Shown one piece after another: positions 15,846 through 23,013 of a stretch of 32,474 nucleotides of DNA. A program made the translations under genes and the position numbers. Source of the DNA: TWA4 sp964613155 (GTDB lineage Bacteria > Bacillota > Clostridia > Lachnospirales > Lachnospiraceae); assembly GCA_964613155.1 (NCBI GenBank), contig CAZTHP010000020.1, positions 1 through 32,474 of the forward strand, given 5' to 3'. The notes under the pieces were generated by a model. That model searched no databases and was not told the origin of the DNA. It was given only the letters and a program-made list of their open reading frames with translations. Each line of letters opens with the position of its first letter. Position 1 is the stretch's first letter.

Positions 15846-16997
15846 TTAATTGGGGGCATAACCTGCTACTTCTACGAGCCGCTGTCCCTGCGCAGAAAGA
15901 ATCCAGTCCAAAAGCTTTTGTGTATTCTCCGAAATCTGATCTGCGCGCACTGCACAGTAGATTAGATCCGACAGGGGATATTCTCCACAGGAAACCGTTT
16001 GATTATCCGGATAAACACCATCAACAGCTAATAAACGCGTTCCTTTATCCACATCCATACTTCTCGTATAATATAAGAAAGAAAATCCAATCGCACCACG
16101 GTGATTGGTATAAACAGATGCGGTTTCGGTAATACCGTCTTCGCTGTCCAGCTGATACTGCTGCTGCGATTCCATAAGCGGGATTTTTTCCATAAAGCGT
16201 TTCATCCGCTCCTGCGCGCCATTGCCTTCATTTTGCTGAAATGCCGCAATTTCCACATCTTCTCCGCCCAGTTCTGCCCAATTTCGATATTCGCCCGAAT
16301 AAATTTTTTGCAGCTGCTGCTGTGTTAAATCTTCAATCGGATTTTCACGATTTGTAAAAAATACAAATGCTTCTGCCCCAATTGGTATCAGCTGAATTTC
16401 TTTTCCCTGCTTCAAAGCCATTTGTAAAATCTGCTCCGAAGGCATTTCCGAAAAAACAACGTCCGTAGTTCCCGCTAACAGCTCCTGATAAGCTTTTTGG
16501 GTATTCGTATATCGAAATGGAGAATTTTTCTGATTCAATTCCTCTATCGTCTCCGGATAAACCGCATTCACAACAGCAGAATAGAGCGGAAACAAACTCG
16601 CAGAGCCATTTAAAACAGGAAGATTTTCTGATAAATGAAGCTCTATGTCCTCATTCAGCTGTGCCACATCGGATTGTTCCTCAAATGGCAGATAACGGCT
16701 CGTATCAATACTATTACAATCGACATCTGCCATCGATTCAATATAGTAATTTCTGCCATGACAGGCCAATAACGAAATCAAACCCGCTGTGAGAAGCAAA
16801 ACACTGCAAAGCCGACAGACCGCTCTGGCACGAGTATTTTCCAAAAAACATCGTATCACCAGAGGGATTTGAAAACAAGCTGTTATAATTAAAGAAATGA
16901 GCATATTCGTTTTAATAAAATATGCCGCTCCCACCAAAAGTAAAATCTCTGCGATTCCTATCAAACAAGAACTGATCAAAATCAAGCGTTTCTTCAC
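15846..16997 (-). CDS. Membrane-anchored PstS-like oxyanion-binding protein
   Basis: A 383-residue protein with three predicted N-terminal membrane helices (about 5-27, 32-50, 60-79), then an extracytoplasmic type 2 periplasmic-binding-protein domain (about 120-383) resembling phosphate-binding PstS: NGSASLFPLYSAVVNAVYP, TTDVVFSEMPSEQI, the signature EDLTQQQLQKIYSGEYRNWAELGG, QQNEGNGAQERMKRFM and RGAIGFSFLYY. Usual PstS proteins have a lipobox or a cleaved signal, and sit beside pstCAB; neither is seen, so it may sense or buffer a ligand. The start is a GTG at 16997 with AGGTG upstream, 39 bp after the HTH-PBP gene. The ligand could be phosphate, tungstate/molybdate or another oxyanion. Confidence 0.8.
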   Translation of the reverse strand: MKKRLILISSCLIGIAEILLLVGAAYFIKTNMLISLIITACFQIPLVIRCFLENTRARAVCRLCSVLLLTAGLISLLACHGRNYYIESMADVDCNSIDTSRYLPFEEQSDVAQLNEDIELHLSENLPVLNGSASLFPLYSAVVNAVYPETIEELNQKNSPFRYTNTQKAYQELLAGTTDVVFSEMPSEQILQMALKQGKEIQLIPIGAEAFVFFTNRENPIEDLTQQQLQKIYSGEYRNWAELGGEDVEIAAFQQNEGNGAQERMKRFMEKIPLMESQQQYQLDSEDGITETASVYTNHRGAIGFSFLYYTRSMDVDKGTRLLAVDGVYPDNQTVSCGEYPLSDLIYCAVRADQISENTQKLLDWILSAQGQRLVEVAGYAPN

Positions 16998-17036
16998 TCA
17001 AGCACCTCAAATATCTTTTTTATTTTGCTCCTGGCA

Positions 17037-18074
17037 TCAAATAAGTTCTATCTTTCCGGTATTCATACAAGAATATCCATCCATCTGCTCCAGACGGCGT
17101 TGAAATCCTTCGGACTGCAATACACAGATCATACTTTCAAATGCCGGATGTTTAAAAAATTTCCGATGGAAAATTAATTTTACTTCTGCCTTACGCATCG
17201 GAATAAATGCCAACTCCGGAAAACAAGCTTGCATACTGCTGTTTCCAATTGCTGCATCTACCTGTCCGCTGTCTACTGCGGCGGCAGCTGACATGGAAGA
17301 AATACTTTCTCTTGACGCTAGATTCAATTCTTCTATTCGAATCCCCTGTTCCTTTATAGAATTATCCAATACCATCCGACAAATACTTCCTTTTTCTCCC
17401 AGCATAATGCGTGCACCAGAGGCCACCAGCTTTGACCAAATCTTCTTCTTCGAAAAATTCGCATACACTTCTTTTTTTCGCACATAAAGCCCATACTCTT
17501 TTTCTGCCGCCTGCACACTCACCAACGGAACACCTGGCACTAAATATTTCACGCTAACTTCCTCACCCTGCAAAACCGGAACAAAAGCGGCATGAACCTT
17601 CTCAAAATATAACGAATACAAGCTGTCATACGTCGTCAGAGAATGCTGAATCACCGGAAGACTCTCCGCTTCCAACTGAAAATACGCACAAAATACTGCA
17701 ATCAATTCATCCTGTCCGCTGATGATCAAACCATTCGTATTGCGCAGATAATCTCTTGTACGCAGAGCATGATCCACCGTATTGGCAAGCATCACCGGCT
17801 GCGGCACAGATGCATTCATTTCTGCCGCTTTTTCTGCATCAGTGCGCTCCAAACGTTCCGACGGCTCGAAAGCTGGACCGCCATCCCCTTCTGGAATACT
17901 AGGCTGCGCATTCTGTGTCAAATATTGATCCAGATCCTGCTGACTGATCCGAAGCTGTTTTCCTACCTTCGAGGCAGAAAGACGTTTCTTTTTAATCAGC
18001 TCATAAACTGTTGTTTTCTTAATCTTTAAAAGATCGGCTACTTCCTGTGCCGTATAAAATGTTTTTGTACTCAT
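17037..18074 (-). CDS. HTH (excisionase-type) transcriptional regulator with a PBP-fold sensor domain
   Basis: A 345-residue one-component regulator. Residues 6-52 are a MerR/excisionase-type helix-turn-helix (YTAQEVADLLKIKKTTVYEL, then KVGKQLRISQQDLDQYL). A Pro/Glu-rich linker follows (about 55-88), then a cytoplasmic PBP-like domain (about 90-335, with SGQDELIAVFCAYFQLEAESLP, VPLVSVQAAEKEYGLYVRKK, AAAVDSGQVDAAIG). This fusion is often found with molybdate transport and molybdopterin genes and is thought to sense molybdate or a related anion. Neighbours agree: mop upstream on the same strand, modABC divergent, and a second binding-protein gene downstream. The ATG at 18074 has only a weak ribosome binding site. 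Confidence 0.85.
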   Translation of the reverse strand: MSTKTFYTAQEVADLLKIKKTTVYELIKKKRLSASKVGKQLRISQQDLDQYLTQNAQPSIPEGDGGPAFEPSERLERTDAEKAAEMNASVPQPVMLANTVDHALRTRDYLRNTNGLIISGQDELIAVFCAYFQLEAESLPVIQHSLTTYDSLYSLYFEKVHAAFVPVLQGEEVSVKYLVPGVPLVSVQAAEKEYGLYVRKKEVYANFSKKKIWSKLVASGARIMLGEKGSICRMVLDNSIKEQGIRIEELNLASRESISSMSAAAAVDSGQVDAAIGNSSMQACFPELAFIPMRKAEVKLIFHRKFFKHPAFESMICVLQSEGFQRRLEQMDGYSCMNTGKIELI

Positions 18075-18101
18075 CTGATTCTATCATCCATTCTTTCTTT
18101 C

Positions 18102-18360
18102 GCCGGCTTCCACAGCCTTTTGCGTAATCAGGTTTTCAGCAATACTTTTATTAAGATTTTTTATTTTTAACTATCACTGGCTTCCACGGTCTTTTGCATA
18201 ATTGAACTTTCAGCAATACTTTTGTTACGTTTTTTCATTCTTAAAACGTTACTGGCTTTCACGGTCTCTTGCATAATTGAGCTTTCAGCAATACTCCTGT
18301 TACATTTTTTCATTCCTGAAACCTTGCTGACTTCCACGGTCTTTCACATCATGACACTTT
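18102..18360. repeat. Tandem repeat array, exactly 75 bp unit, about 3.5 copies
   Basis: Units start at 18102, 18177, 18252 and 18327. Each begins (C/T)GGCTTCCACGGTCTTTTGCA, continues with a TTTCAGCAATACT block, and ends in a T-rich run. The last partial unit runs up to the mop stop codon. The array fills the gap between mop and the HTH-PBP gene. Confidence 0.93.
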
Positions 18361-18571
18361 AATCTTCTACACCAAGCAGTACATTAGATGCTTTAATCAA
18401 AGCATACGCATCTACACCTTCCTGCAATCCTAATTCTTCAACTGCTGCATTCGTTACAGTCGATGTAATGTGATTTCCACCTCCGATATCTAAAACAACA
18501 ATGGAATTTACAGCTCCTCTTTCCAATCGAATTACTTTTCCTTTTAACTGATTTCTTGCACTGATCTTCAT
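18359..18571 (-). CDS. Molbindin: single TOBE/Mop domain protein
   Basis: A 70-residue Mop protein with the signature start MKISARNQLKGKVIRLERGA and the second conserved block HITSTVTNAAVEELGL. Such molbindins assemble into hexamers that bind molybdate or tungstate and are thought to buffer the anion in the cytoplasm. The ATG at 18571 follows GAAAGG at slightly long spacing. It is divergent to modA, with about 570 bp between it and the modA promoter, and lies upstream of the HTH-PBP regulator, fitting a molybdate-homeostasis role. Confidence 0.92.
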   Translation of the reverse strand: MKISARNQLKGKVIRLERGAVNSIVVLDIGGGNHITSTVTNAAVEELGLQEGVDAYALIKASNVLLGVED

Positions 18572-19138
18572 CTTGCTTCTTACCTTTCTTCCTATGTTTT
18601 ATAAATTCTTATAGAATTTTCCACTCTTTTGTCTTTATTTTTTATGTTTACTGCTTTGCAATTTTAACCTTTTTGCTTTCTGCTTTTACTTTCTTCACTG
18701 TTTTTATCTTTTTGTCTTCTGCTTCTATTCTTTTGTTTCTCTGTTCTGTTTTACATTTCTCTGTTCTGTCTTACTTTTGCAGTTTTTATCGTTTATTTTT
18801 CTGCTTTATTTTTCGTTTTTACTTTCTTTTCCGATTCAGACACGCTCTAGTTTACTTCATTTTGTTCCATTTCGCAACCGCTAACTGCACCAGATTTCTT
18901 TCGTTTCCTCTCTTCCTGCCATTTGAAATTCCATTTACAAACCCACTCCCTACATTAATTCCTTTTGCAAGAACGCAATCCAGAAATCCCTCTTACAGCA
19001 AGAAACTATATTTTATCTATATGTGAAGGAGTATTTGAAAAAGTTATAATTTTCTTTTATTTGAGGTATTGTTCGTAAAATCTGGATATGATTTGAAAAT
19101 TCATTTATTTTCTATACATTTCTTTGCAAAACAAACAA
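18572..19138. other. T-rich divergent spacer between mop and modA
   Basis: No gene seen. The plus strand is strongly pyrimidine-rich from about 18660 to 18840, with loose repetition and one clear 20-bp direct repeat (TTTCTCTGTTCTGT at 18736 and 18756). A weak minus-strand promoter for mop (AAGACA, 16 bp, TATAAG) can be drawn near 18610-18640 but is not convincing. Confidence 0.4.
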
Positions 19139-19167
19139 TTGACAATTTCATTTAAGTGTAATAAAAT
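19139..19167 (+). promoter_or_regulatory. Sigma-A promoter of modA
   Basis: A perfect -35 TTGACA (19139-19144), 17-bp spacer, -10 TAAAAT (19162-19167). Predicted start near 19174, leader about 98 nt. Confidence 0.75.
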
Positions 19168-19185
19168 ATACAAAACAGAACGAAA

Positions 19186-19198
19186 CGTTTTAAAAACG
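19186..19198 (+). promoter_or_regulatory. Palindrome just after the modA transcription start, possible operator
   Basis: CGTTTT-A-AAAACG is a 13-bp perfect inverted repeat about 12 bp downstream of the predicted start of modA. It does not match the E. coli ModE site. Its position suits a repressor, the nearby HTH-PBP regulator being an obvious candidate, but AT-rich palindromes of this length also arise by chance. Confidence 0.35.
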
Positions 19199-19271
19199 AA
19201 CAAAATTAAATCAAACTTGTCTAAAATGACAACAACAAACAAAAAAATCAAAAAAGAAAGGAATTACTATT

Positions 19272-20171
19272 ATGAAAAAACTGAATTTACGTATTCTTTC
19301 CCTTTGTTTAACAGCTGTACTGCTTCTCACAGCATGTGGCAGCGGTCAAGGTTCTAAAGAGACAGCAGGCGCAGCAGATCCTGCTAGCTCCGGTGCTGCT
19401 GTAACAGGTGAAGAAACCGAAATCCATGTATTTATCGCAGCTAGTTTAAGTGCTGTTATGGAAGAACTGAAAGAGATGTACAATCAGGAGCATCCAGAAG
19501 TAACGATTACGTATTCTGCGGATAGTTCTGGTACTCTGCTGACTCAGATTGAAGAAGGATTTGAATGTGATATTTTCTTCTCCGCCGCACAGAAACAGAT
19601 GAATACGTTGGAACAGGAAGATCAGCTGGTTCTGGACGGAAAACGTGCCAACGTTGTGAACAATCAAGTTTGTGTTGTAAAAGCCGCCGGCAGCGATACG
19701 GAAGTAACTGGTCTGGAAGATTTGGAAAAAGCGGGAAGCCTTGCACTGGCAGACGGCAGTGTTCCTGTTGGTAAATATACACGCCAGGCACTGGTAAATC
19801 TTGGTAAATTAGCTGAAACAGAAGATGTTTCTACCATTACAACCGCAGACGTTTCCAAAGCACTGAACGGACTTGAAATCAGTGAACAGGGTAATGTAAG
19901 TAAGGTTCGTACAGCTGTTATGGAAGGTTCCTGTGAAGTCGGAACCGTTTACTACTCTGATACCTATGGATTTGAAGATCAGCTGGATATCATCCAGAAA
20001 GTAGACTACAGTCTGACTGGTGATGTTATCTACCCGATCTGCCGTGTTGTCAATCAGGAAGCTGACGATGCACAAAATGCTGCTGCAAATGATTTCTATG
20101 AATTTATTCTTTCTGATGAAGCAACAGCAGTCTTTGATCAATACCTCTTTGATACAAATGTAGAACGTTAA
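19272..20171 (+). CDS. modA: Molybdate ABC transporter substrate-binding lipoprotein
   Basis: Captures molybdate (or tungstate) outside the membrane for the ModBC permease. The 299-residue precursor has a lipoprotein signal with lipobox LTAC (cysteine 22), then a ModA-type binding fold: FIAASLSAVMEELKEMY, SADSSGTLLTQIEEGFECDIFFSAA, ADGSVPVGKYTRQAL and VSKVRTAVMEGSCEVGTVYYSDTYG. Ser and Tyr positions expected to hold the anion are present. The ATG at 19272 follows AAAGAAAGG. It is transcribed from the promoter at 19139, and a terminator directly after the gene suggests the binding protein is made in excess over the permease. Confidence 0.95.
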   Translation: MKKLNLRILSLCLTAVLLLTACGSGQGSKETAGAADPASSGAAVTGEETEIHVFIAASLSAVMEELKEMYNQEHPEVTITYSADSSGTLLTQIEEGFECDIFFSAAQKQMNTLEQEDQLVLDGKRANVVNNQVCVVKAAGSDTEVTGLEDLEKAGSLALADGSVPVGKYTRQALVNLGKLAETEDVSTITTADVSKALNGLEISEQGNVSKVRTAVMEGSCEVGTVYYSDTYGFEDQLDIIQKVDYSLTGDVIYPICRVVNQEADDAQNAAANDFYEFILSDEATAVFDQYLFDTNVER

Positions 20172-20199
20172 TTTTTGATAACGGTTCTGTTTCAAAAAG

Positions 20200-20230
20200 A
20201 AAGGCTCACCTCGTTGTGGGCCTTTTTCTC
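20200..20230 (+). terminator. Terminator between modA and modB
   Basis: AAAGGCTCAC pairs with GTGGGCCTTT (10 bp, one G-U) around CTCGTT, followed by TTTCTC. It lies about 30 bp after the modA stop. Partial read-through would give more modA than modBC transcript. Confidence 0.75.
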
Positions 20231-20335
20231 TCGCTATTTTCCATCTTTTCTGATATACTGATACCTGGAAATATGGAAAAAACTTCTTTGTGCGCTTTCC
20301 CATGTAAAGCAGACACTTTATGTCGGTATAATTTT

Positions 20336-20535
20336 TATATACTTTATGTGTTACACACGTTGTGCATATGCACGTTATATGCTTGATACAGTTATATGTT
20401 TGATGCAATTTATACCCTTTATGTGTTACACACGTTGTGCTACACTTTATGCTGTTCATGCTTGATGCTGTTACATACTTTCTTTATATGTTACAAGCTT
20501 GATATAATTTATATCATTTATACGGTTTATATATT
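20336..20535 (+). repeat. Degenerate 75-bp repeat in the modA-modB spacer
   Basis: A 20-bp identical block (TATGTGTTACACACGTTGTG) occurs at 20345 and 20420, exactly 75 bp apart, with weaker similarity through the rest of the unit (TTGATGC, ATGCTTGATAC). A decayed third copy is near 20487. The block contains the near-palindrome CACACGTTGTG. The AT-rich sequence 20485-20545 has several -10-like hexamers and may hold a modB promoter, but no convincing -35. Confidence 0.7.
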
Positions 20536-20644
20536 ATACTTTTTATGCATATTGGTCATCACCACGATAGTTCACAATTTCTGCGCAGGCATCGATTTTA
20601 AGCTGACCACTTGCGTAATCCAATAAACTTTTTTCAAACAGAAA

Positions 20645-20692
20645 GGAGAAGGTTGCTTCTCCCATCACATAAATGTAGTGGGTTTCCGCAAC
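20645..20692 (+). promoter_or_regulatory. Two mutually exclusive hairpins at the start of modB
   Basis: Structure A pairs GGAGAAG (20645-20651) with CTTCTCC (20656-20662) and hides the only good ribosome-binding motif. Structure B pairs GTTGC (20652-20656) with GCAAC (20688-20692) and, inside it, CCCATCAC (20661-20668) with GTAGTGGG (20675-20682), leaving GGAG free. The two cannot coexist. This looks like a translational switch, but no ligand or known riboswitch class is recognised. Confidence 0.45.
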
Positions 20693-20703
20693 TGAAATTT
20701 ATT

Positions 20704-21408
20704 ATGAATGATCTATTTTTACTCTTGTCTGAATTAGACTGGAGTCCTCTTTTTATTTCATTAAAAACAGGGGTTGTTGCGACGATTATTTCTTTTTTTC
20801 TTGGAGTCTTTACCGCAGCAAAAATGCTTCATACCCGCCCCCGCACACGTGCTGTGATTGATGGAATTCTCACTTTGCCGATGATCCTGCCGCCTACGGT
20901 TGCCGGTTTTTTCCTGTTGCTGATTTTTAGTCTGAGACGACCTTTCGGAAGCTTTTTATATGGCACTTTTGACATCAAAGTTGTACAAAGCTGGCTGGGA
21001 TGCATTTTAGCTGCTACGGTTATCTCATTTCCCTTGATGTACCGCAACGCACGTGCTGCATTTGAACAGGTTGATATTAATTTAATTTATGCTGGCCGTA
21101 CACTGGGAATGTCTGAAACACGTATTTTCTGGCGTGTGGTTCTCCCTGCTGCCGGCCCCGGCGTTGCCAGTGGTACGATTCTGGCTTTTGCAAGAGCACT
21201 CGGCGAATATGGTGCTACTTCTATGCTGGCTGGCAATATTCCTGGGAAAACTGCAACCATTTCGCAGCGGATTGCCATGGTTATCCAGGACGGTGACTAT
21301 ACAACCGCCGGAATCTGGGTTACAATCATCATTCTCATTTCATTTGCCATCATCGTACTCATGAATCTGCTCTCCAACCGCGGACAGCACACACACTACA
21401 CCTGGTAA
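20704..21408 (+). CDS. modB: Molybdate ABC transporter permease
   Basis: The membrane channel subunit of the molybdate importer: 234 residues with about five transmembrane helices and the ABC-permease EAA loop RTLGMSETRIFWRVVLPAAGPG that contacts ModC. The opening ELDWSPLFISLKTG and LPMILPPTVAGF are typical of ModB. The ATG at 20704 matches the family start but has no ribosome binding site. An in-frame TTG at 20653 has GGAG just upstream and would add 17 residues; which is used is unclear. Upstream in-frame TTG 20611 is unlikely. modC follows after a 172-bp repeat-filled spacer. Confidence 0.93.
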   Translation: MNDLFLLLSELDWSPLFISLKTGVVATIISFFLGVFTAAKMLHTRPRTRAVIDGILTLPMILPPTVAGFFLLLIFSLRRPFGSFLYGTFDIKVVQSWLGCILAATVISFPLMYRNARAAFEQVDINLIYAGRTLGMSETRIFWRVVLPAAGPGVASGTILAFARALGEYGATSMLAGNIPGKTATISQRIAMVIQDGDYTTAGIWVTIIILISFAIIVLMNLLSNRGQHTHYTW

Positions 21409-21435
21409 CAGCCGAAACTATGCTAATTTGGCAAG

Positions 21436-21566
21436 TGGATTTGCTGTGAAAGCACATCCTATTGTAAAAATATTTGCTGCCAAAAACATATCCTATTGTC
21501 AGAAAATTTTGCTGTGAAAAGCATACTCTATTACCAGAAGATTTGCTGCGAAAAGCATACAGAAAG
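21436..21566 (+). repeat. Tandem repeat array, about 34 bp unit, 4 copies, between modB and modC
   Basis: TTGCTG begins at 21441, 21474, 21509 and 21543 (spacing 33, 35, 34), each followed by a form of TGAAAAGCATA and, in three copies, CTATT. The array fills the modB-modC spacer up to the modC ribosome binding site (AGAAAGG). Confidence 0.88.
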
Positions 21567-21580
21567 GATCATTTTACGTT

Positions 21581-22669
21581 ATGTTATTTGAAATACATAT
21601 TACAAAAAAACTGGAAAATTTTACACTCCAGATTGACTTGAGCAGTGACGGAAACTGTACCGGTATTCTTGGAGAATCGGGCTGTGGAAAAAGTATGCTG
21701 CTCAAATGCATCGCCGGAATTGAAACGCCCGATGAGGGAATGATCGTATTAGATCACCAGGTTTTCTTCGATTCAGCAAAGCACATTAATCTTCCTCCGC
21801 AAAAACGAAAAATCGGCTATTTATTTCAAAATTATGCACTATTCCCTTCTATGACCGTTGAAGAAAATATTGCTTCTGGTCTTTTTGCAGGAAAGGCATT
21901 TCTGACTCGTAAGGAAAAGGCAGAGGCCGCTCAAATTGTCAAAGAGCAGATCAAACGCTGCCGTCTAGAAGGTTTGGAAAAACATTACCCCTCCCACTTA
22001 TCAGGTGGACAGCAGCAGCGGACTGCACTTGCTCGTATGTTAGCCGTCCAGCCATCTATGATTCTTTTAGATGAACCATTTTCTGCACTGGACAGCCATT
22101 TAAAAGATGCCATGCAAAGGGAAATGCATGAAATTATCCGACATTATCCGGGAAATGTTTTGATTGTTTCACATAGCCGCGATGAAATTTACCGCCTTTG
22201 TGATTCCCTGTGCATCATGGAACAGGGGCATTTTATTCAAAAAGGATCTGTCAAAGAAGTTTTCCAGAACCCTGGAAATCAAAAAGCAGCTCGATTGACG
22301 GGCTGCAAAAATATAACACCTGCGCACCGCTTACAGGATTCTCTCCTGGAAGCACCACAATGGGGGCTTACACTCTCTGCTCAAAATACACGAGCAAATG
22401 TTTCCCATATCGGAATCCGCGCGCATTACTTCCGGTTGTTTTCCGCAGCTTCTGCAACAGACGCTCAAAACCTTCCCATCAATACATTTCAGGCCCAGAT
22501 TGTTCAAGTCGATGAACGTCCCTTTGAATATGATTATTACCTGAAAACCAAAACTGGAAGTGAATGCTTTGTTTGGAAGATTGCCAAAAGCCCGGATACC
22601 AAATTTGAAGTCGGTGACTCACTGATGTTATTCGTTGAACCCGAAGATGTCATGCTGTTAGAGTCTTGA
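21581..22669 (+). CDS. modC: Molybdate ABC transporter ATP-binding protein
   Basis: Powers molybdate import on the cytoplasmic face. The 362-residue protein has a full ABC ATPase domain: Walker A GESGCGKS (31-38), Q-loop Gln83, signature LSGGQ (140-144), Walker B ILLDEP (161-166), D-loop SALD and switch His198. A C-terminal TOBE-like regulatory region (about 290-355) follows, as in other ModC proteins, which can feed back on transport by binding the anion. The ATG at 21581 has AGAAAGG upstream. It is the last gene of the plus-strand block, ended by the terminator at 22805. Confidence 0.95.
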   Translation: MLFEIHITKKLENFTLQIDLSSDGNCTGILGESGCGKSMLLKCIAGIETPDEGMIVLDHQVFFDSAKHINLPPQKRKIGYLFQNYALFPSMTVEENIASGLFAGKAFLTRKEKAEAAQIVKEQIKRCRLEGLEKHYPSHLSGGQQQRTALARMLAVQPSMILLDEPFSALDSHLKDAMQREMHEIIRHYPGNVLIVSHSRDEIYRLCDSLCIMEQGHFIQKGSVKEVFQNPGNQKAARLTGCKNITPAHRLQDSLLEAPQWGLTLSAQNTRANVSHIGIRAHYFRLFSAASATDAQNLPINTFQAQIVQVDERPFEYDYYLKTKTGSECFVWKIAKSPDTKFEVGDSLMLFVEPEDVMLLES

Positions 22670-22680
22670 AAGAGAAACTC

Positions 22681-22800
22681 TGCGAAATCAATTCTATTTT
22701 TGCTCTAGAAAACGTTTTTTCTGGTGACTTTGCGAAATCGCTTCTATTCTTTCTCTAGAAAACGTTTTTTCTAATGACTTTGCGAAATCGCTTCTTACTT
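22681..22800 (+). repeat. Tandem repeat array, exactly 50 bp unit, about 2.4 copies
   Basis: TGCGAAATC begins at 22681, 22731 and 22781; the shared block GCTCTAGAAAACGTTTTTTC (or TCTCTAGAAAAC and so on) follows in the first two. The array starts 11 bp after the modC stop and runs into the terminator. Confidence 0.9.
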
Positions 22801-22804
22801 CTAG

Positions 22805-22849
22805 AAAAGGGATTCCTTGCTTCTCATTCTAAGCAAGAAATCCCTTTTT
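22805..22849. terminator. Bidirectional terminator between convergent modC and moaA
   Basis: AAAAGGGATTCCTTGCTT and AAGCAAGAAATCCCTTTT form an 18-bp stem with one mismatch around CTCATTCT, with T runs on the plus strand and a shorter one on minus. It ends the mod block and probably also moaA transcripts. Confidence 0.88.
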
Positions 22850-22879
22850 GTCTTTCATTTACTTTATATACATGCGTTT

Positions 22880-23012
22880 TCTATTTGCGGATATTTTCAT
22901 CTGCTGACATTTTTCTATCTGCCGATATTTTCATTCACTGATATTTTCCATCTGCTAGAATTTCTATCTGCCGATTTTTTCATCTGCTGTCTTTTTTCAT
23001 TTGCAAATATTT
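22880..23012. repeat. Degenerate short tandem repeat, about 17-18 bp unit, about 7 copies
   Basis: ATTTTCATCTGC or TTTCTATCTGCCGAT-type units recur from about 22890 to the moaA stop. Period and sequence wander more than in the other arrays. On the minus strand it is the 3' untranslated region of moaA. Confidence 0.7.
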
Positions 23013-23013
23013 C

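Noticed and set aside
17037..18074. Phage excisionase
   Set aside because: Only the first 50 residues are excisionase-like; the rest is a PBP-type sensor domain and no phage genes are nearby.
18102..18360. CRISPR-like array in the mop-HTH spacer
   Set aside because: The 75-bp units are contiguous and degenerate along their whole length, with no unique spacers and no cas genes.
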